Source: Thereva unica (taxonomy: Eukaryota; Arthropoda; Insecta; Diptera; Therevidae). Taken from it: a stretch of DNA of 64,000 bases. The position numbers were made by a program, and so were the translations under genes. Shown piece after piece: positions 31,240-42,904 of the stretch. The notes beneath the pieces were generated by a model. That model was not told the DNA's origin. It saw only the letters and a list, made by a program, of their open reading frames with translations, and did not search any database. Numbering within the stretch: position 1 is the first letter of the stretch; each line of letters begins with the position of its first letter. The stretch spans positions 17,683,676 through 17,747,675 of the forward strand of contig OX465286.1 in the NCBI GenBank assembly GCA_949987705.1, in the 5' to 3' direction.

Positions 31240-31500
31240 TTCATCGGGTCTTGCCTGCCGACCTGGCCAGAATGGCAGCAGCCTGCTGGCTGCCTGTAAG
31301 TGAATGGGGGTTTTTAGTGGAGAAACATGCTTTACTTAATTAAGGTTAAATTTAACCCATTTTTTTAGCAATTTTACACTGTTCCGTGAGGAAAAAATTA
31401 CATGATATTTGCCAAGACCCCCTCTCCATTGGGTGACATTCGACTCAACTCCCTCCCTAAACTCCTCACGTAATTAATGGACCACTCCTTACGATAATTG
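31240..31500 (-). repeat. Repeat shared with 57246-57560
   Basis: On the minus strand this reads GTGGTCCATTAATTACGTGA, a GAGTTGAGTCGAATGTCACC-like block, AAGTAAAGCATGTTTCTCCA and CATTCACTTACAGGCAGCC. The same ordered blocks are on the plus strand at 57246-57560. It ends with an ACGTAATTAATGG terminus related to the element at 29765. Confidence 0.65.
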
Positions 31501-32899
31501 CCGTACCTAGGGTGTGCTCTTTATCTGTGCAGCTGTAGTATATTGTGCAATTACTTTTATCCATTATGCCCCTTTCCCCTCCAACCATCGAACTTCTTGA
31601 ATCGACGTTATATCGGCCCTGCATTTTTCAAGTTCGTCCAATAGCACTCTTAACTCACCAGGTTGGTATAGAGTTGTCATATTCCATGCAAATATATTCC
31701 GAAATCATTGTTATTTCTCCGTTTGCCAGTTCGTCGTTGGACTTAAATACGCGTGGATGCATCTGAATCAAAATTTAGCCCAACAAACATCATTACACCT
31801 TTGTCTATCAATGCCATTCAAATGCCAGTTGTCGAACATAAAATTTTAACACTTTATTGATATTTAATGTGGCGTCCTTTTTCATTGCACTCTCTTTGTT
31901 AATTAGTCGCCTGTAACGATTACCGCTTTAGGCTATTATTTCCCGATTCAATAACGAAAATTGTGTTTTTGGTGGTTGTCGACCAGGTCCAATGAATATT
32001 TACATATGTTTCCTCTGGGGCGTGCATTGATTGTTTAGTTTATCTACCTTTTGATGACAGGTTTCAAAAAGTGCAATGCAGAGCTATTGTATTGCCGTAA
32101 GCCTATTAGAACATGGCGTATATTTACCGTGTTGCCCTAAAACCACATTTTGTACATTGTCCTTTTGCATTGAGCACTGAAAATTTTAATCGTAGATAAC
32201 GAATGAATCTCATATATGACATGACTTTGCACACTACCAAGAAATTATCTTTTGTGTAATTACGGTTTTGTGCTAATTAATGGACGAGAGACGTTTTCGC
32301 TTGTAATTTGTTCTGTTTGCTTGATATAATTCATTATGATGTTATTCGGTTACATCGTGTGCTGAATAAAGTCTGAACATGGATGACGTCTTTTGTTATA
32401 CATATGTTAACCATCCCCCCGTCCATATTATTTGTCCGATATTGTCATTCAAGGCTCTGATGTTTCGATTCTGTGTCCAAAATATTTTTGGCATTTCCAT
32501 CCATGATGATAAGACCCTTTTGTTCACTTAATACTATTATCAAAAAAAAAGGGAGAATTCGTAATAAAATATAATTAAAAATTTTCGACGGACGCGCATT
32601 TAACTGATGGCGATATCAGAAAAAGTTTTAACCCAATTTTAATATTTAAGGTAATTTCACTATGCCACCACACACCCATCATCAACGCTTCTGGATACTT
32701 AAAAGCGTTGAAAATAGACAGATTTTTTTTCTGCTTATTGGTTTTCACATATTGGACGGCATGGACGTCCAATATATTTTTAATGAGATTTTATAGTTTT
32801 TAATTTGATGTTGGTAGAATTTAATTAGTCATGCCTAACTAGAAAAAAGCTTTTAGCTAGATGTGATATTAAGGTAGTGCTAGCTAGATGTGGTATTAA
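31501..32899. other. Unannotated DNA
   Basis: No gene, RNA or recognisable mobile element is supported in this 1.4-kb stretch. Frames of 65-73 codons have no visible domain. GCTAGATGTG occurs twice near 32856-32892. Confidence 0.4.
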
Positions 32900-33428
32900 G
32901 GAAGTGATAACAGAAAGCAAACCCAAGGCCGACCTATTAGCTTCTCTGTTCGCCGCAAATTCTTCTCTACCCGATGCTCCTATGTCACCCCCTCACTCTC
33001 GACAATACCACCCACTCAATGGACTTGGTTCTTTTCAGGACTCGCGAGGTATTTAGGTGTCTCAAAGAACTCGATGTCAATAAATCCACTGGCCCCGACA
33101 AAATCCCCCCTATGGTACTTAAAAAATGTGCCTCACCTTTGGCTAAACCCCTGCGCAAACCTTTTGCCCTGTCTTACTTCTCCGGAGTGTATCTCGACTC
33201 TTTGAAACTAGCTCATGTTCAGCCAATCCAAAAAAAGGTGAAGCCAGCGACCCCTTAAGCTGCCACCCAATAGCAATTACTTCTGTTCTCTCCAAAATCA
33301 TTGAGACAATAATCAATAAAAAGCTGATGAGATATCTAGAATCCAACCAAATTATACACTACAGGCAATACGGCTTCAGACCAAAATGTCGTGTGTGTGT
33401 TTAACTGAGAGTATCAACCATCAAATCA

Positions 33429-33768
33429 CAGCTTTGTCGAGTCTGGTCTGGTTGCTCTAGATATATCAAAGGCTTTTGACAGAGTATGGCACCCAGCTCT
33501 GTTGAATAAACTCCAAGCTATTGGTACACACTTAGTTCTAAGGAACTGGATTAACAGCTTTCTTTCAGGCCGTTCAATCAAGGTAGTATTGGACGGCGTC
33601 GAATCCAACCCACATGTCATTTCGGCCGGAGTTCCCCAGGGGTCAATTCTCTCACCCGTACTTTTTCTAATCTTCATTCTCTCAATCCCCTCCAATCCAC
33701 TTTACTGCTTCGCTGATGACGGTACTGATACTTTGAATTTCTCTTACTCGTTCGACAATATAAGATAA
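33429..33768 (+). pseudogene. LINE RT core fragment
   Basis: The translation contains VALDISKAFDRVWHP (first catalytic Asp), LRNWINSFLSGRSIKV, SAGVPQGSILSPVLF and CFADDGT, the FADD variant of the catalytic aspartate box. Immediately after FADD the frame decays. Upstream and downstream pieces are in other frames, showing several small indels. Confidence 0.8.
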
Positions 33769-33862
33769 GCATGTGCCAAACCTTACCTTTACCACCGTCA
33801 ACTGATGTCCACTTCGATCAACCGGGATATCGAGTCGATTCTTCATTGGGGCGAAATGAACC

Positions 33863-34258
33863 ATGTCGCAATTTAATGCCACGAAAACGAAGTACTGTCT
33901 GATCTCCAACAAAATTTGTACCGACCTTCTTCATATCTCAGTGGATAAAGAGAATTTAACGGCTGACTCAACTCTCAACATCCTAGGGGTAACTTTAACG
34001 AAGCATCTGCGATGGAATGCTCACATATTCCAAATCGCCAAACAAGCCTCCCAATGCCTTGAATTTCTCAAGAGATGCAAGTTCCTGCTCCAGCCAGCCG
34101 CTTTGGCTACAATATACAAATATTATATTCGGCCGCGCCTCGAATACAACTCGTATATCTGGGCAGGCGCCCCAAAAACCACCTTGGCTTGTCTCGACAA
34201 GGTGCAAAATCGTGCCCTCAAACTCATTGATGATGGCCCCTTTCGCACGCCTCCATAG
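33863..34258 (+). pseudogene. LINE post-RT region
   Basis: 131 codons: FNATKTKYCLISNK, LTADSTLNILGVTLTKHLRW, AKQASQCLEFLKRCKFLL and YKYYIRPRLEYNSYIWAGA, then LDKVQNRALKLIDD. This is the thumb and post-RT block of Jockey/CR1-group LINEs. It terminates early with a stop near 34256, while homologous sequence continues in other frames to about 34640. Confidence 0.75.
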
Positions 34259-34640
34259 ACACCTTAAGCCACCGTAGGAATGTAACAGGCCTCTACATAC
34301 TTTATCGCTATTACCATGCTGACTGTTCCACTGAAATTCAGGACCTCCTGCCTGCACGGCAATGCTTTTCCCACAACACAAGACTTGCCCGCTCGGCTCA
34401 CCCCCATACCCTACAGCCCCCCCCGTTCACGCACAATACGGTCTAGAAGTTCGTTTATGAATAGAACAACTCGACTGTGGAATAATCTCCTGCAGTCAGT
34501 ATTTCCGAACTCGTACAACACCTTAGAGTTCAAATGTGAGGAACATCCAGACCCCCTCCAGACCCTCTCTAACCTTTCCTATTCTTCTCTATTCTTCAAA
34601 CCAAGCTACTTACTACTAGACATTGCACCATAAACTGAAC

Positions 34641-35108
34641 GACATGACGGACTGGTAGTATAAAGGGTTACTCCGAAGCTTGGGTTTTTCATATATAAAA
34701 AAAAGGTAGCACAATTCGTAAAGGAACAAAGAATGTTTCCAAAAAAAAATATAGGCCAAGGTTGTCGTGTGATTAAACTATGAGAGATGATAAAAGGTGC
34801 AAAAGGGGACGATGACTTGAAGGAGTTGATTTTTTTATAGTAATCGATATAGATGCTCCAAAAAACTAGTTGGGATGCGGGTTCGACCCTTTGGGTCCAC
34901 ACGATCAACTTCCCAGTATGATGGATGTTGAATATTATGATTGGATATTTTAATAATAAATGAACAATAGGTAATATAGAATATATTGTATAATACCGAG
35001 AATTTGTCACAATTGTTTATCAATATTTTCGCTAAAATGTCAAACTAAATGTGCGCACTTACTAGATTAGGATGACGAAAATGTATATAAAATTGATGTA
35101 TTAATGTA
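34641..35108. other. Unannotated DNA
   Basis: No gene is supported. The minus-strand frame at 34606-35010 has no recognisable motif. Confidence 0.4.
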
Positions 35109-35384
35109 TGTAGGCTTTGCCTAGAAGAGGATGAGTCTGCCCTCCATGTTCTCTGTGAGTGCCCTGCGATAGCGAGGAGCAGGGTCTCTTTGTTCGGGAA
35201 GTCCCTGGTCGAACACTCAAGTCTAAGCGACAAGCCACTAGGCAGACTGCTGAACTTGTTCAGGCGGTCTGGCCTACAAATATGAGGTGTAGGGGTTGTA
35301 GTACAATAGGCCAACTAAATGGCCGCAGTACCTTTGGACCTATTACCTCACACAGGAAAAAAAAAAAAAAAAAAAAAAAAAAAT
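35109..35384 (+). mobile_element. I/R1-type LINE 3' end with poly(A) tail
   Basis: The first codons read CRLCLEEDESALHVLCECPA, the C-x2-C...H-x4-C zinc-binding motif that ends ORF2 of I/R1/LOA-type LINEs, followed by an LFGKSLVE block; the LINE at 45237 has the equivalent CRSC...HLLCHCPAL. A run of about 26 A (35358-35383) follows roughly 60 bp after the last coding-like sequence. This is a strongly 5'-truncated insertion with its tail preserved. Confidence 0.7.
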
Positions 35385-35885
35385 GTTATAGCTCACACTT
35401 GGGTAATAAATGAAGAATATGTTGTTATTCCAAACTTCAACTATATTGTTAAATTTTAGCCACCTCAAGTTACAGCTAATGGTGCTACGACTATAAAGCG
35501 AATTCATTTTGAGCGTGTTGACGCGCTGATGATAAACTGCAATGGTAAAAACTTCATTTTCAATTCGAACGATTTCAGGAGATAGTACCAAAATTAATCA
35601 ATGTAACGGATTTGTCAAACTTGTCCGAAAATGCCAAACTGTAATCATTGGAAATCCCGCGATAAACTCAATTCCCAAAACTGTAGGACATGGAAAGCAA
35701 TCCGCCGTTCAAACAGTTCTGAACTAAAGTTTGAAAATTTCGTCATGTTTGTAATGGTTAAAGTATTTGTTGAATGGTTTTTTAAAGAAAACTCGGATTT
35801 TGACGAGTGATGACTCTTTGGGAAGCTATTGCTCGGCTGAATCCATAAAAGTGAACTTCATGTTGAACGGGTGTCATTCCAACGC
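35385..35885. other. Unannotated DNA
   Basis: No gene is supported. AT-rich with short open frames lacking domains. Confidence 0.4.
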
Positions 35886-36400
35886 TTCGATCGGCACCTC
35901 AATGAAGTCAATATCATTTTTGGTTTGCGTTCTATCGAGCATGTACAAAAATCACTTACGCCCTTTAAACATAGATACCGCTTGATCGAATTTTATGAAA
36001 ATCTTTTCAAAGCGTACTTTCGGTAGTACGCTACGATCGGCACCTCAAAGAAGTCGGTATCATGGTTGGATCGTGCTATATCGTGCATGTACAAAAAATC
36101 ACGTCGCTTAAACAAAAAAAACGGCTAGACCGAATTTCATGAAAATCTTTTCAGATCATATTTCGGTTAATACGCTTCGAACGACACCTCAACGAAGTCG
36201 ATATCAGTTTTGGTTCGCGAGATATCGTGCAGGAAAAAATGACCACATCCGTACGCACACACACACACACACACATACTTCCTCCCAATTTTTTGCTTAA
36301 AATGCTCCTGGGACCTTGAAAGATGAAAAAATACGTTGAAATTTTCGATTTCGATTTTCGGACCGATTACAATAGCTTCCTATACTGGGAAGTTAAAATT
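35886..36400 (+). repeat. ~150-bp repeat units ending in (CA)n
   Basis: Three diverged units near 35886, 36030 and 36176 share ACGCTTCGATCGGCACCTCA, GAAGTCGATATCA, TATCGTGCATGTACAAAAA and GAATTTTATGAAAATCTTTT. They are followed by (CA)n at 36254-36277 and ATTTTCGGACCGATTACAAT. The last phrase resembles 3' ends of arthropod retroelements that I have seen before, but I cannot name the family. Confidence 0.6.
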
Positions 36401-37561
36401 GTACACAATATACTATAACTAGAGCATAGTGAACTCATCTCTCATCAACTGGTGTAGAGCATACTTGCAGAATAACACAATGGATATACATAGATATCTA
36501 CACCCGTGCTGGAATGGAGTTGAGTTTATTTTGGCGCAGATTGACAGTGAAGAGAAACCAAAAAGGGGGTGGTTTAAGGCTGGGCTGTCTGGGTTAGTCT
36601 CTGACAGTTAAACCATATCATATAGCCACGAAAATACTCAGCTTCACTCATTTTGATACGGACACAAAATTCTGTTCCTGCTGGCTGACTGACTCTCTGT
36701 TGCTAGTAGTATTAATATGTAGAAAATGATGCTCACGATACTATACTCATCGTGCTGCTGCTGTTGGCTTGATGCCGGGTACTGCGTTTTGTTGCTGAAA
36801 GATAACGATGACTACGATGATTATGATAATAATAATAATAATAATAATAACAAATAATGATGATGATGGTAGCTCGTCGCTGGAATTAGTAGAATAGCAT
36901 AAGAAGATTCGTAATTGGATAGCAGCAGATACACACACGACGATGCCTGTAAATTTCTCTGGCGCTGACTATGATTGTGTAAAATTATTTAATTAAAATG
37001 TTTTTCACAAAATATAATCAATTAAAGTCTCGAAAATTTACACTCAGTTTTGGTTGCTCATGAAAGGAGATTTTGCATAGATTTTAATAATGCAATTAAA
37101 ATCAGTTTTCGTGGTTATCACGATATTATGTATCCACAAAATTCTCGAGTTGTATTATTCCTTCCATTTCTGGTAGAGAGGGGTTTTTTTTTGTAGTTTA
37201 GTTTAAATTTGTTTAATAATCGCGATTAAATTTCATTATTCAAAAACTTGATGTAGTGTATTTTGCTCTGGGTACAATTTTTAATGAACGCGCAAAATCT
37301 TTTCGTCGTGTGGTTTTATTTACTATAATAATGATTCGTGATCCGTTTTAACGAATTTAATTATACTTCCGCTTCGCATATTATGAATAATTATACATAA
37401 TTAAGATGGCAGTAGAGGAAAAGAGCACAGAGAAAAAGTTTACGGAATTTGACCATGGCAGGAAGAGATTGGATTGGTTTTAACATACGTAATAGCAAAC
37501 TAGGTTGGATAATATTACTAATAAGGGAATATCTAGAATCCAACAGACTTATAGACCATAT
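36401..37561. other. Unannotated DNA
   Basis: No gene is supported. Contains a (TAA)n run near 36826-36852. Confidence 0.45.
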
Positions 37562-38684
37562 ACAGTCATCGATTGGAACAGCTTGTGGAGAGTCTTGGAA
37601 ACCGATCATTGAGAATCATTCAACTTCTCCAAGCGTCGTACGATGGCTCAACCAGCAACGTTCGTATTCGAAGCAATTTATCCGAGAAGTTCCCGATTCA
37701 AACGGGTGTCCGACAGGGAGATGTCGTCGCTTCGCCACTTCTCTACAATGTTGTGATCGACGCGATTATGCGTGAAGCATTCGATGGACGACTCGGAGTT
37801 AGATACGGCGACAACAACTTCGTAACCGACTTAATGTTCGCCGACGATAGTGCCGTCTTCGCCGACACGGATGCCGAAGCAATGGACATCTTATACGACA
37901 TTTCCCGCATCGCCCAGTCATACGAGTTAAAAATCAATGCAGAAAATACCAAAGTGCTCACAACGGACGGATCGAGGGCCAGTGTTCACCTCGATGGAAC
38001 AACCCAAAGCGAACAGGTTTCGAGGTTAAAATATTTAGGATCATTGGTTAAGGACACGAAAGTAGCATCGACGTCCGACGTTCACAGCCGCATCGGCCAG
38101 GCAACAGCAACGTTCGCCTCGCTCAAGTGGTGCATATGGGAACGAGAAAATATTTCCATCAAAACAAAAGTACGCCTTTACCGAACGTTGATCCTTTCGA
38201 TTCTTCTTTATGGATCTGAAACGTGGAAACTGCTCAAACTGGACGCTAAGAGGCTCGAGGTCTTCCAAATGCGATGCTTGACGCAGATCCTCGGGGTCTC
38301 ACTACGCGATCGCCTTCGAAACGAGACAGTCAGACAAAGATGCGATCAGCAGACACTGATCGAAGAAGAAATGCAAAAACGTCGACTATGGTGGTTCGGA
38401 TATGTTTTGCCGAATGGATGCTGACCGCTTGCCAAGTAAACTTCTCTGGTGAGACCGTCCCGCAGGCTGGAGAATCCACCGAAGAAAACCTGGCTAAAGA
38501 GTATCGAGGGTGACCTAAAGAATCAACGGTTATCAGTTACCGAGGCTCGAGACGTCGCCAAAAACCGGTAAGAAAGGAAACGAATCGTGAATAGAGTTCG
38601 AGACCCAAGGGCACCGACAGTAGAGTATCCGTTGCGGGGACGTCCTACTCGGACCGCCAGCTAACGAATCAAAGAAGAAGAAGA
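37562..38684 (+). mobile_element. RTE-like LINE family A, 5' truncated, (AAG)n tail
   Basis: Starts in the middle of the RT near 37562 (VIDWNSLWRVLE in one frame), runs through an RT and post-RT ORF, and ends with GCGGGGACGTCC, CGCCAGCTAACG and AAAGAAGAAGAAGA at 38671-38684. A second copy of this 3' end lies at 60725-60800. Confidence 0.8.
37573..38424 (+). pseudogene. RTE-like LINE RT and post-RT domain
   Basis: 283 codons. Residues 13-60 contain LRIIQLLQASYDGSTSNVRI and QTGVRQGDVVASPLLYNVV; residues 85-95 LMFADDSAV hold the catalytic aspartates. The post-RT block has LKYLGSLV, TKVRLYRTLILSILLYGSET, LEVFQMRCLTQILGVS and RRLWWFGYV. Compared with the family the frame ends early at 38424 although homologous DNA continues to the tail. 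The block with the first catalytic Asp is upstream of the truncation. Confidence 0.8.
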
Positions 38685-38729
38685 TACAGTACAACTTCCG
38701 ACAAAAAATTAGATCCACTGTTTGGTTTA

Positions 38730-39290
38730 CCGAACACCTCAACCAAAAGTTTCCATCGATTTCTTGAGTCTGGCCTTATTGTTCTACATAGATATCTTTT
38801 TTGATAGAGTATTGCACTTGGACCTGTTAATTAAACTCCTGTGGATCATGTTGAACTTATGGCCGACCCCCATCCCTTAAAATATTAGGCATGACATTAG
38901 CCAAAAAGCTTGCAGTGGAACGACAACATATTCCGAATCGCCAAACAACATCGCATTGCTTGCGATTTCTTAAGAGGTGCAAGTTACTCTTCCAGCCATC
39001 GCGGCCCGTCCTGTAATATACAAATCCTACATTAGGCCTCTTCTCGAATTCAATTCAATTCAATTCTCTCATTTTAGGTCGTCGTTTCGAAAGGCTTAAA
39101 CTTATCGGTGATGATTTCGTGTGCTCCTCTATCGAGCCTTTGAGCTATCACCGAAGGATTGTAGCAGCACTAACAAAATTATATCGCTGCTATCATAGAC
39201 ACTGTTCCACGAGAAATAAACGCTCTCCTGCCTCCACGACAATCTTATACCAGCAACTACAGATCTTTACTTTGACTTTAGCCAGACAGA
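38730..39290 (+). pseudogene. Decayed fragment of the 32900-34640 LINE family
   Basis: DNA-level match in two blocks: 38750-38850 to 33430-33520 and 38880-39060 to 33977-34150, with the intervening RT core deleted, then 39140-39280 matching 34275-34360. No usable frame remains. It directly follows the (AAG)n tail of the RTE-like copy. Confidence 0.7.
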
Positions 39291-39384
39291 ACAAAGGGGT
39301 TTGTTGGCCGCTAGGATAAAATTTTGGTACCCCGATTAACCAGTTGGTTATTAGAGCCATGTACCTTAGAGTACTGGCTAAAGC

Positions 39385-39718
39385 CCCGGCTTCACCTACC
39401 TCAGTTCAATAATGTTCAGTTCAATCCCACGTAGCTTCACCGGCTAAACTCCAGTGCATGTTCAGTTCGTACTTGAAATGGTTGTTGCTTTTTTTCCCAG
39501 AAGCTAGAAATGCAAAAGTTCACTGGATGGGCATTCCATTATTCCAGCTGATTACTCTTTTTTCTAGCTGGAATCTAGTTTGGAGTCTAGTTAGGCGAAC
39601 TGAGGTCTGTTTTATTCTCAGTTGAATATCTGGAAATTGTATGCAAACTGGAGGCTATTTTAAAATTCAGTTCATCAATTTGCTCATACTTGCGCAGTAC
39701 GGTGCGGTGAAGCCAGGG
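39385..39718. mobile_element. Possible TIR element, 13-bp termini
   Basis: CCCCGGCTTCACC at the left and GGTGAAGCCAGGG at the right are inverted repeats with one mismatch. A second GCTTCACCGGC occurs near 39442. No TSD is clear, so the call is tentative. Confidence 0.35.
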
Positions 39719-40049
39719 TATAATGTTAATTGGTTATATTGCTTTGACCGCTGATTCTATTATTAAAATATTAATATTTTAATAGCCTTTAGTGCAATAT
39801 TTTTTTTTTTGAGTACAGTTTGGTTAATTCAGCTTAAACAGCGCCTTTTAAGCATATTAAGTTGAGATTTATTGCAATATCTAATTACTTTTGGCGAACA
39901 GAACCATATTTTTTAGTGGGTTTCTGGTGATTTTAAAAGTCGAATCTAGTGGTCTTTAGATTGACGGCCAAACTCTATCCATTTAAGTGAAGAGATTCCT
40001 TGCGCGATCCCATTTCCCTTCTCCGGTATTTTTATAATTCGTTTTTTTT
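39719..40049. other. Unannotated AT-rich DNA
   Basis: About 330 bp; no gene or repeat recognised apart from an ATTAATATTTTAAT palindrome near 39767. Confidence 0.4.
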
Positions 40050-40165
40050 TTGTATTACCTTTTCATTAGAATTTTATTACCCTTTTATTACCATTTTATT
40101 ACCCTTTTATTACACATTCATTATCCTTTTATTACCTGTAGTAATATAACTATAGTTTTTTTTAA
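40050..40165 (-). repeat. GGTAATAAAAG-family repeat, type II, minus strand
   Basis: On the minus strand: ACTATAGTTATATTACTACA then GGTAATAAAAGG, and four further TAATAAAA-type units. The lead-in matches the plus-strand copy near 17530. Confidence 0.75.
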
Positions 40166-41433
40166 CCAAACCCGATAGTGTCTCTCCTTCCAATCGTTGC
40201 ATCTTTATCCAAAGCGATTTCTTCTAGCTCTAACTCTTTTGTTTCGTCTAGAGAAGGAGGATTTTATATTCTTAATCAAATTTTAAATGCAAACAGATAT
40301 TGCTGGTACTGAATCTTGATTATACATACATACATACATACATACATACAAACAAACATATGCACGAGTACTTTTAAAAATATATGCTAATTTCTATCTA
40401 GCTCTAACTCTTTGCCATAAAGCGATATATCTACATTTTATTCATTTATATATAAAACTCTCCTCAATATAATCTATTTAAACAATCTAAATCTTTCTCT
40501 CCCTCCCTCCTCCATTTTGAGCTAACTTCCTGTTACTTAAAGCCTATCTCCCGTACGCAGAGTACACCGGAGGATCACAAAAACTCCCCACTCGGCATAT
40601 CTACTTAATATTTATGAAACAACAAAATGAAATAATGAATGTCATATCTAAAATGTCATCTCTAAAGATGTGTTCCTTTTCATTTTCTTCTGTCCTCTAC
40701 TCCTCAAACAAAAACAAAAGTAAAAACCAAAGTTTTTTTTTGTAGCTGTGTGTTTGTTTGTTTGTTGGTAGGAATTGGTGGTGGGTAAACCCGACGGGGG
40801 GGGGGGGGGGGAGTGAAGGTATGGTGTAGAAAGTAAGATGGAAGTTTGATGATTGAGAGGGTGTGAAGGAGCTAGATATAATTTAGTATATCAAATAAGG
40901 GACCTCTACTCTGACTGACTCTGACTGACTGACTGTTGTTTCTCCATCCATGATTCATTGATCTTCTGTGACACTTCTTAAATCTCTCTCTCTCTATCTG
41001 TATATCTATGTCCTTTCTATATGTTTGGGGGTGTATTATAAGCTCGTAAACAAGCGATAAACTTTCCCCAATAAACATTCAATTAACGCTGTAAGAGCGC
41101 ATATAAAAACCTTCGCAAGGAAATTATCAGGATTCAGGCCCACAGAGAGAATGATGCATAACAATGCTTGTTGTTGTTGTTTGCTGTCTGTCATTGGTGA
41201 AGCAACAATAGGAGGTATTCAGCAACAAGGACGACAGCAACAACCAGACCAAAAAAAAATATATACTTATATATGTATATACTTTTATTAAAAAGGATGG
41301 AAAAGCATTTTCCTTTTTAGTTATTATACACACACACACAAACGCACAGGAGATGTCTTTTTCCTCTTATTTTTTTTTTAGTTAACTTACTTATATACTT
41401 GCATGATATATGTTGTATATATACATGGAGCTT

Positions 41434-41520
<87 letters not shown>

Positions 41521-42261
41521 CATATGTCCTTCCTAAACAAAAATAACTACAGTAGAACACCAGCCAACAACAACAGGATAACAGAAAAAAAACTCGCCTC
41601 TTCTCATGTATGCGTATAATAATAGAAAAGCTTCATGTCCTTGCTGGCCTGGTGCGGAAGGTAATTAATTATCTAATTTCTATTTTCATACAGGATTTGT
41701 GATTAATTTAAGGGAAGGTTGTCAGTGCCGTCGTCGCCTATGTTTGGATTTATTTGTTGGTTTTTTTTTTGTTGTTGTTGTTGCTAGTTTATTTTCATCA
41801 TCCCTTTTTTTTTAGAGGGACATCTCCTTCATATTTGTGTATTATTAATTTTGATTTTCGGCACCCCGGCATGGGGGGCCCTCTCTTATCAAATTCTTGT
41901 GTTACACTCATTTATATTTTTCTTTTAAAATTATAAAATTTGGGTAAAGGTCAGAGAATTTTGGTTTATTTTTTTTTTAATCAGAGCTGATATTGATAAT
42001 GAGCTGCATTTGTTTGACCTCTGGTGGTTCAAAGAATCAAAACTGCTCCTTATCTGTAGTTCACTAGAATTGATTGTGTCTTGCTGTTATATAAACAACA
42101 GAATCACAAATTAAATAAATATAGATTAAGACGAAAGATTATTCATATTTCACATACTCTTAAAATATGCCCCTTCCAATTTTTGTACATTTGTTGAAAC
42201 GCCCTTGTCTTATTGTTTTTAAAATAGATAAAAAAAACTTCGATTGAATAGTAAAAAATGT
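40166..42261. other. Microsatellite-rich DNA without genes
   Basis: Contains (TACA)n at 40322-40350, a 16-base G run at 40796-40811, TCTGACTGACTC repeats near 40908-40934, (CA)n at 41328-41340, and a (TA)n run of about 34 units at 41438-41507. Open frames through the (TA)n tract are artefacts of the repeat. Confidence 0.6.
41438..41507. repeat. (TA)n microsatellite
   Basis: About 70 bp of uninterrupted TA, the longest perfect microsatellite in the window. Confidence 0.95.
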
Positions 42262-42265
42262 TATG

Positions 42266-42400
42266 ATTGGGGGGGCCTCGGTAGCCCAGGGAGTAAGGCG
42301 TTTGGCTACCATCCCAGAGGTCCCGGGTTCGAATCCCGGCCAGCCCCATGGTCCTTTGACTTTTCCACTTTCCCACCTAAATAACTTTCCTTCTTCCCCG
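42266..42400 (+). mobile_element. tRNA-derived SINE, best preserved copy
   Basis: The head contains box A-like TAGCCCAGGGAGTAAGG and a perfect box B GGGTTCGAATCCC with a paired T stem, then CCAGCCCCA. D and T arms can be drawn, but the acceptor stem pairs poorly, so it is not a functional tRNA. After the head, TTTGACTTTTCCACTTTCCC and ACCTAAATAACTTTCCTTCT match the sequence following the tRNA-like head at 60480 (minus), which defines a shared SINE body. The 3' end is uncertain and may extend toward 42600. Confidence 0.65.
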
Positions 42401-42607
42401 CTCCACCAAAGCGCATGTCATCGGTTGGTTGATGAGGTTCAACTCGTTTCAGGAGGAAACCACCAGGACTCCCTCCTCCTCCACAAGATGATGGTTGGCA
42501 TATTTCTCCAAATTGAATCTGGCTGTAATAGCCGGGCGTACGAGAGGTGCGAAACCAAAGCAAGACCAAGACAAGGCAGAACAAGAAAAAACTGCAAGAT
42601 CAACATA

Positions 42608-42841
42608 GCTTGACAAAGTGCCAAAAGTCTTGCAGTGATGAGCAAAAAGTCTTGCAGAAAGGTCTTGCCAACAGTCTTGTAAAAAGTCTTTCAAAAAGTC
42701 TTGCAGAAAGTCTTGCAAAAACTCTTGCAGAAAGTCTTGCAGAAATTCCTGCAAAAAGTCTTGCAGTCTTGTCTTTAGCATTTAGCAAGTGCAAGACTAG
42801 ACTTTTTGCTTATCACTGTAAGACTTTTGGTACTTAGTCCA
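42608..42841. mobile_element. Foldback element with 12-bp tandem core
   Basis: The left end, with CAAAAGTCTTGCAGTGATGA and GCAAAAAGTCT, is mirrored at the right end by TCACTGTAAGACTTTTGG and AGACTTTTTGCTTA, a TIR of about 45 bp with a few mismatches. The centre (42640-42772) is a run of a 12-bp unit AAAGTCTTGCAG, which is itself part of the TIR. The termini resemble Tc1/mariner ends but no clear TA duplication is seen. Confidence 0.7.
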
Positions 42842-42847
42842 GCCCAA

Positions 42848-42882
42848 AAAAACGCCTCACGTAATTTATGAACAACCCCTAA
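42848..42882 (+). repeat. Solo terminus of the ACGTAATTTATG element family
   Basis: CGCCTCACGTAATTTATGAA and CAACCCC match the right terminus at 60330-60356. Only this end is present. Confidence 0.55.
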
Positions 42883-42904
42883 GAAAAAGCTTAAAACATG
42901 CTAG

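Larger units (their letters stand above)
32900..34640 (+). mobile_element. Decayed Jockey/CR1-group LINE, RT to C-terminus
   Basis: Fragments in several frames follow each other in the right order: KADLLASLFAANSSLPDA near 32927, KSTGPDKIPPMVLKKCA near 33080, LAHVQPIQKK near 33210, YGFRPK near 33370, the RT core at 33430-33768, the post-RT region at 33863-34258 and a C-terminal end near 34620. Endonuclease is absent, so the copy is 5' truncated. Fragments of the same family lie at 20440, 38730 and 49870, and an endonuclease fragment at 58396 may belong to the same group. Confidence 0.8.

Noticed and set aside
34606..35010. 134-codon minus-strand ORF
   Set aside because: No recognisable motif and no codon structure distinct from surrounding AT-rich DNA.
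41317..41619. Tyr-Ile repeat ORFs on both strands
   Set aside because: Translations of the (TA)n microsatellite.
42266..42345. A functional tRNA gene
   Set aside because: The T arm is good, but the acceptor stem is poorly paired and the anticodon loop is eight bases; the same head with a shared body at 60480 points to a SINE.
42547..42837. Leu-Ala-Lys-Ser repeat ORF
   Set aside because: It is the 12-bp tandem core of the foldback element read in frame; both strands are open for the same reason.
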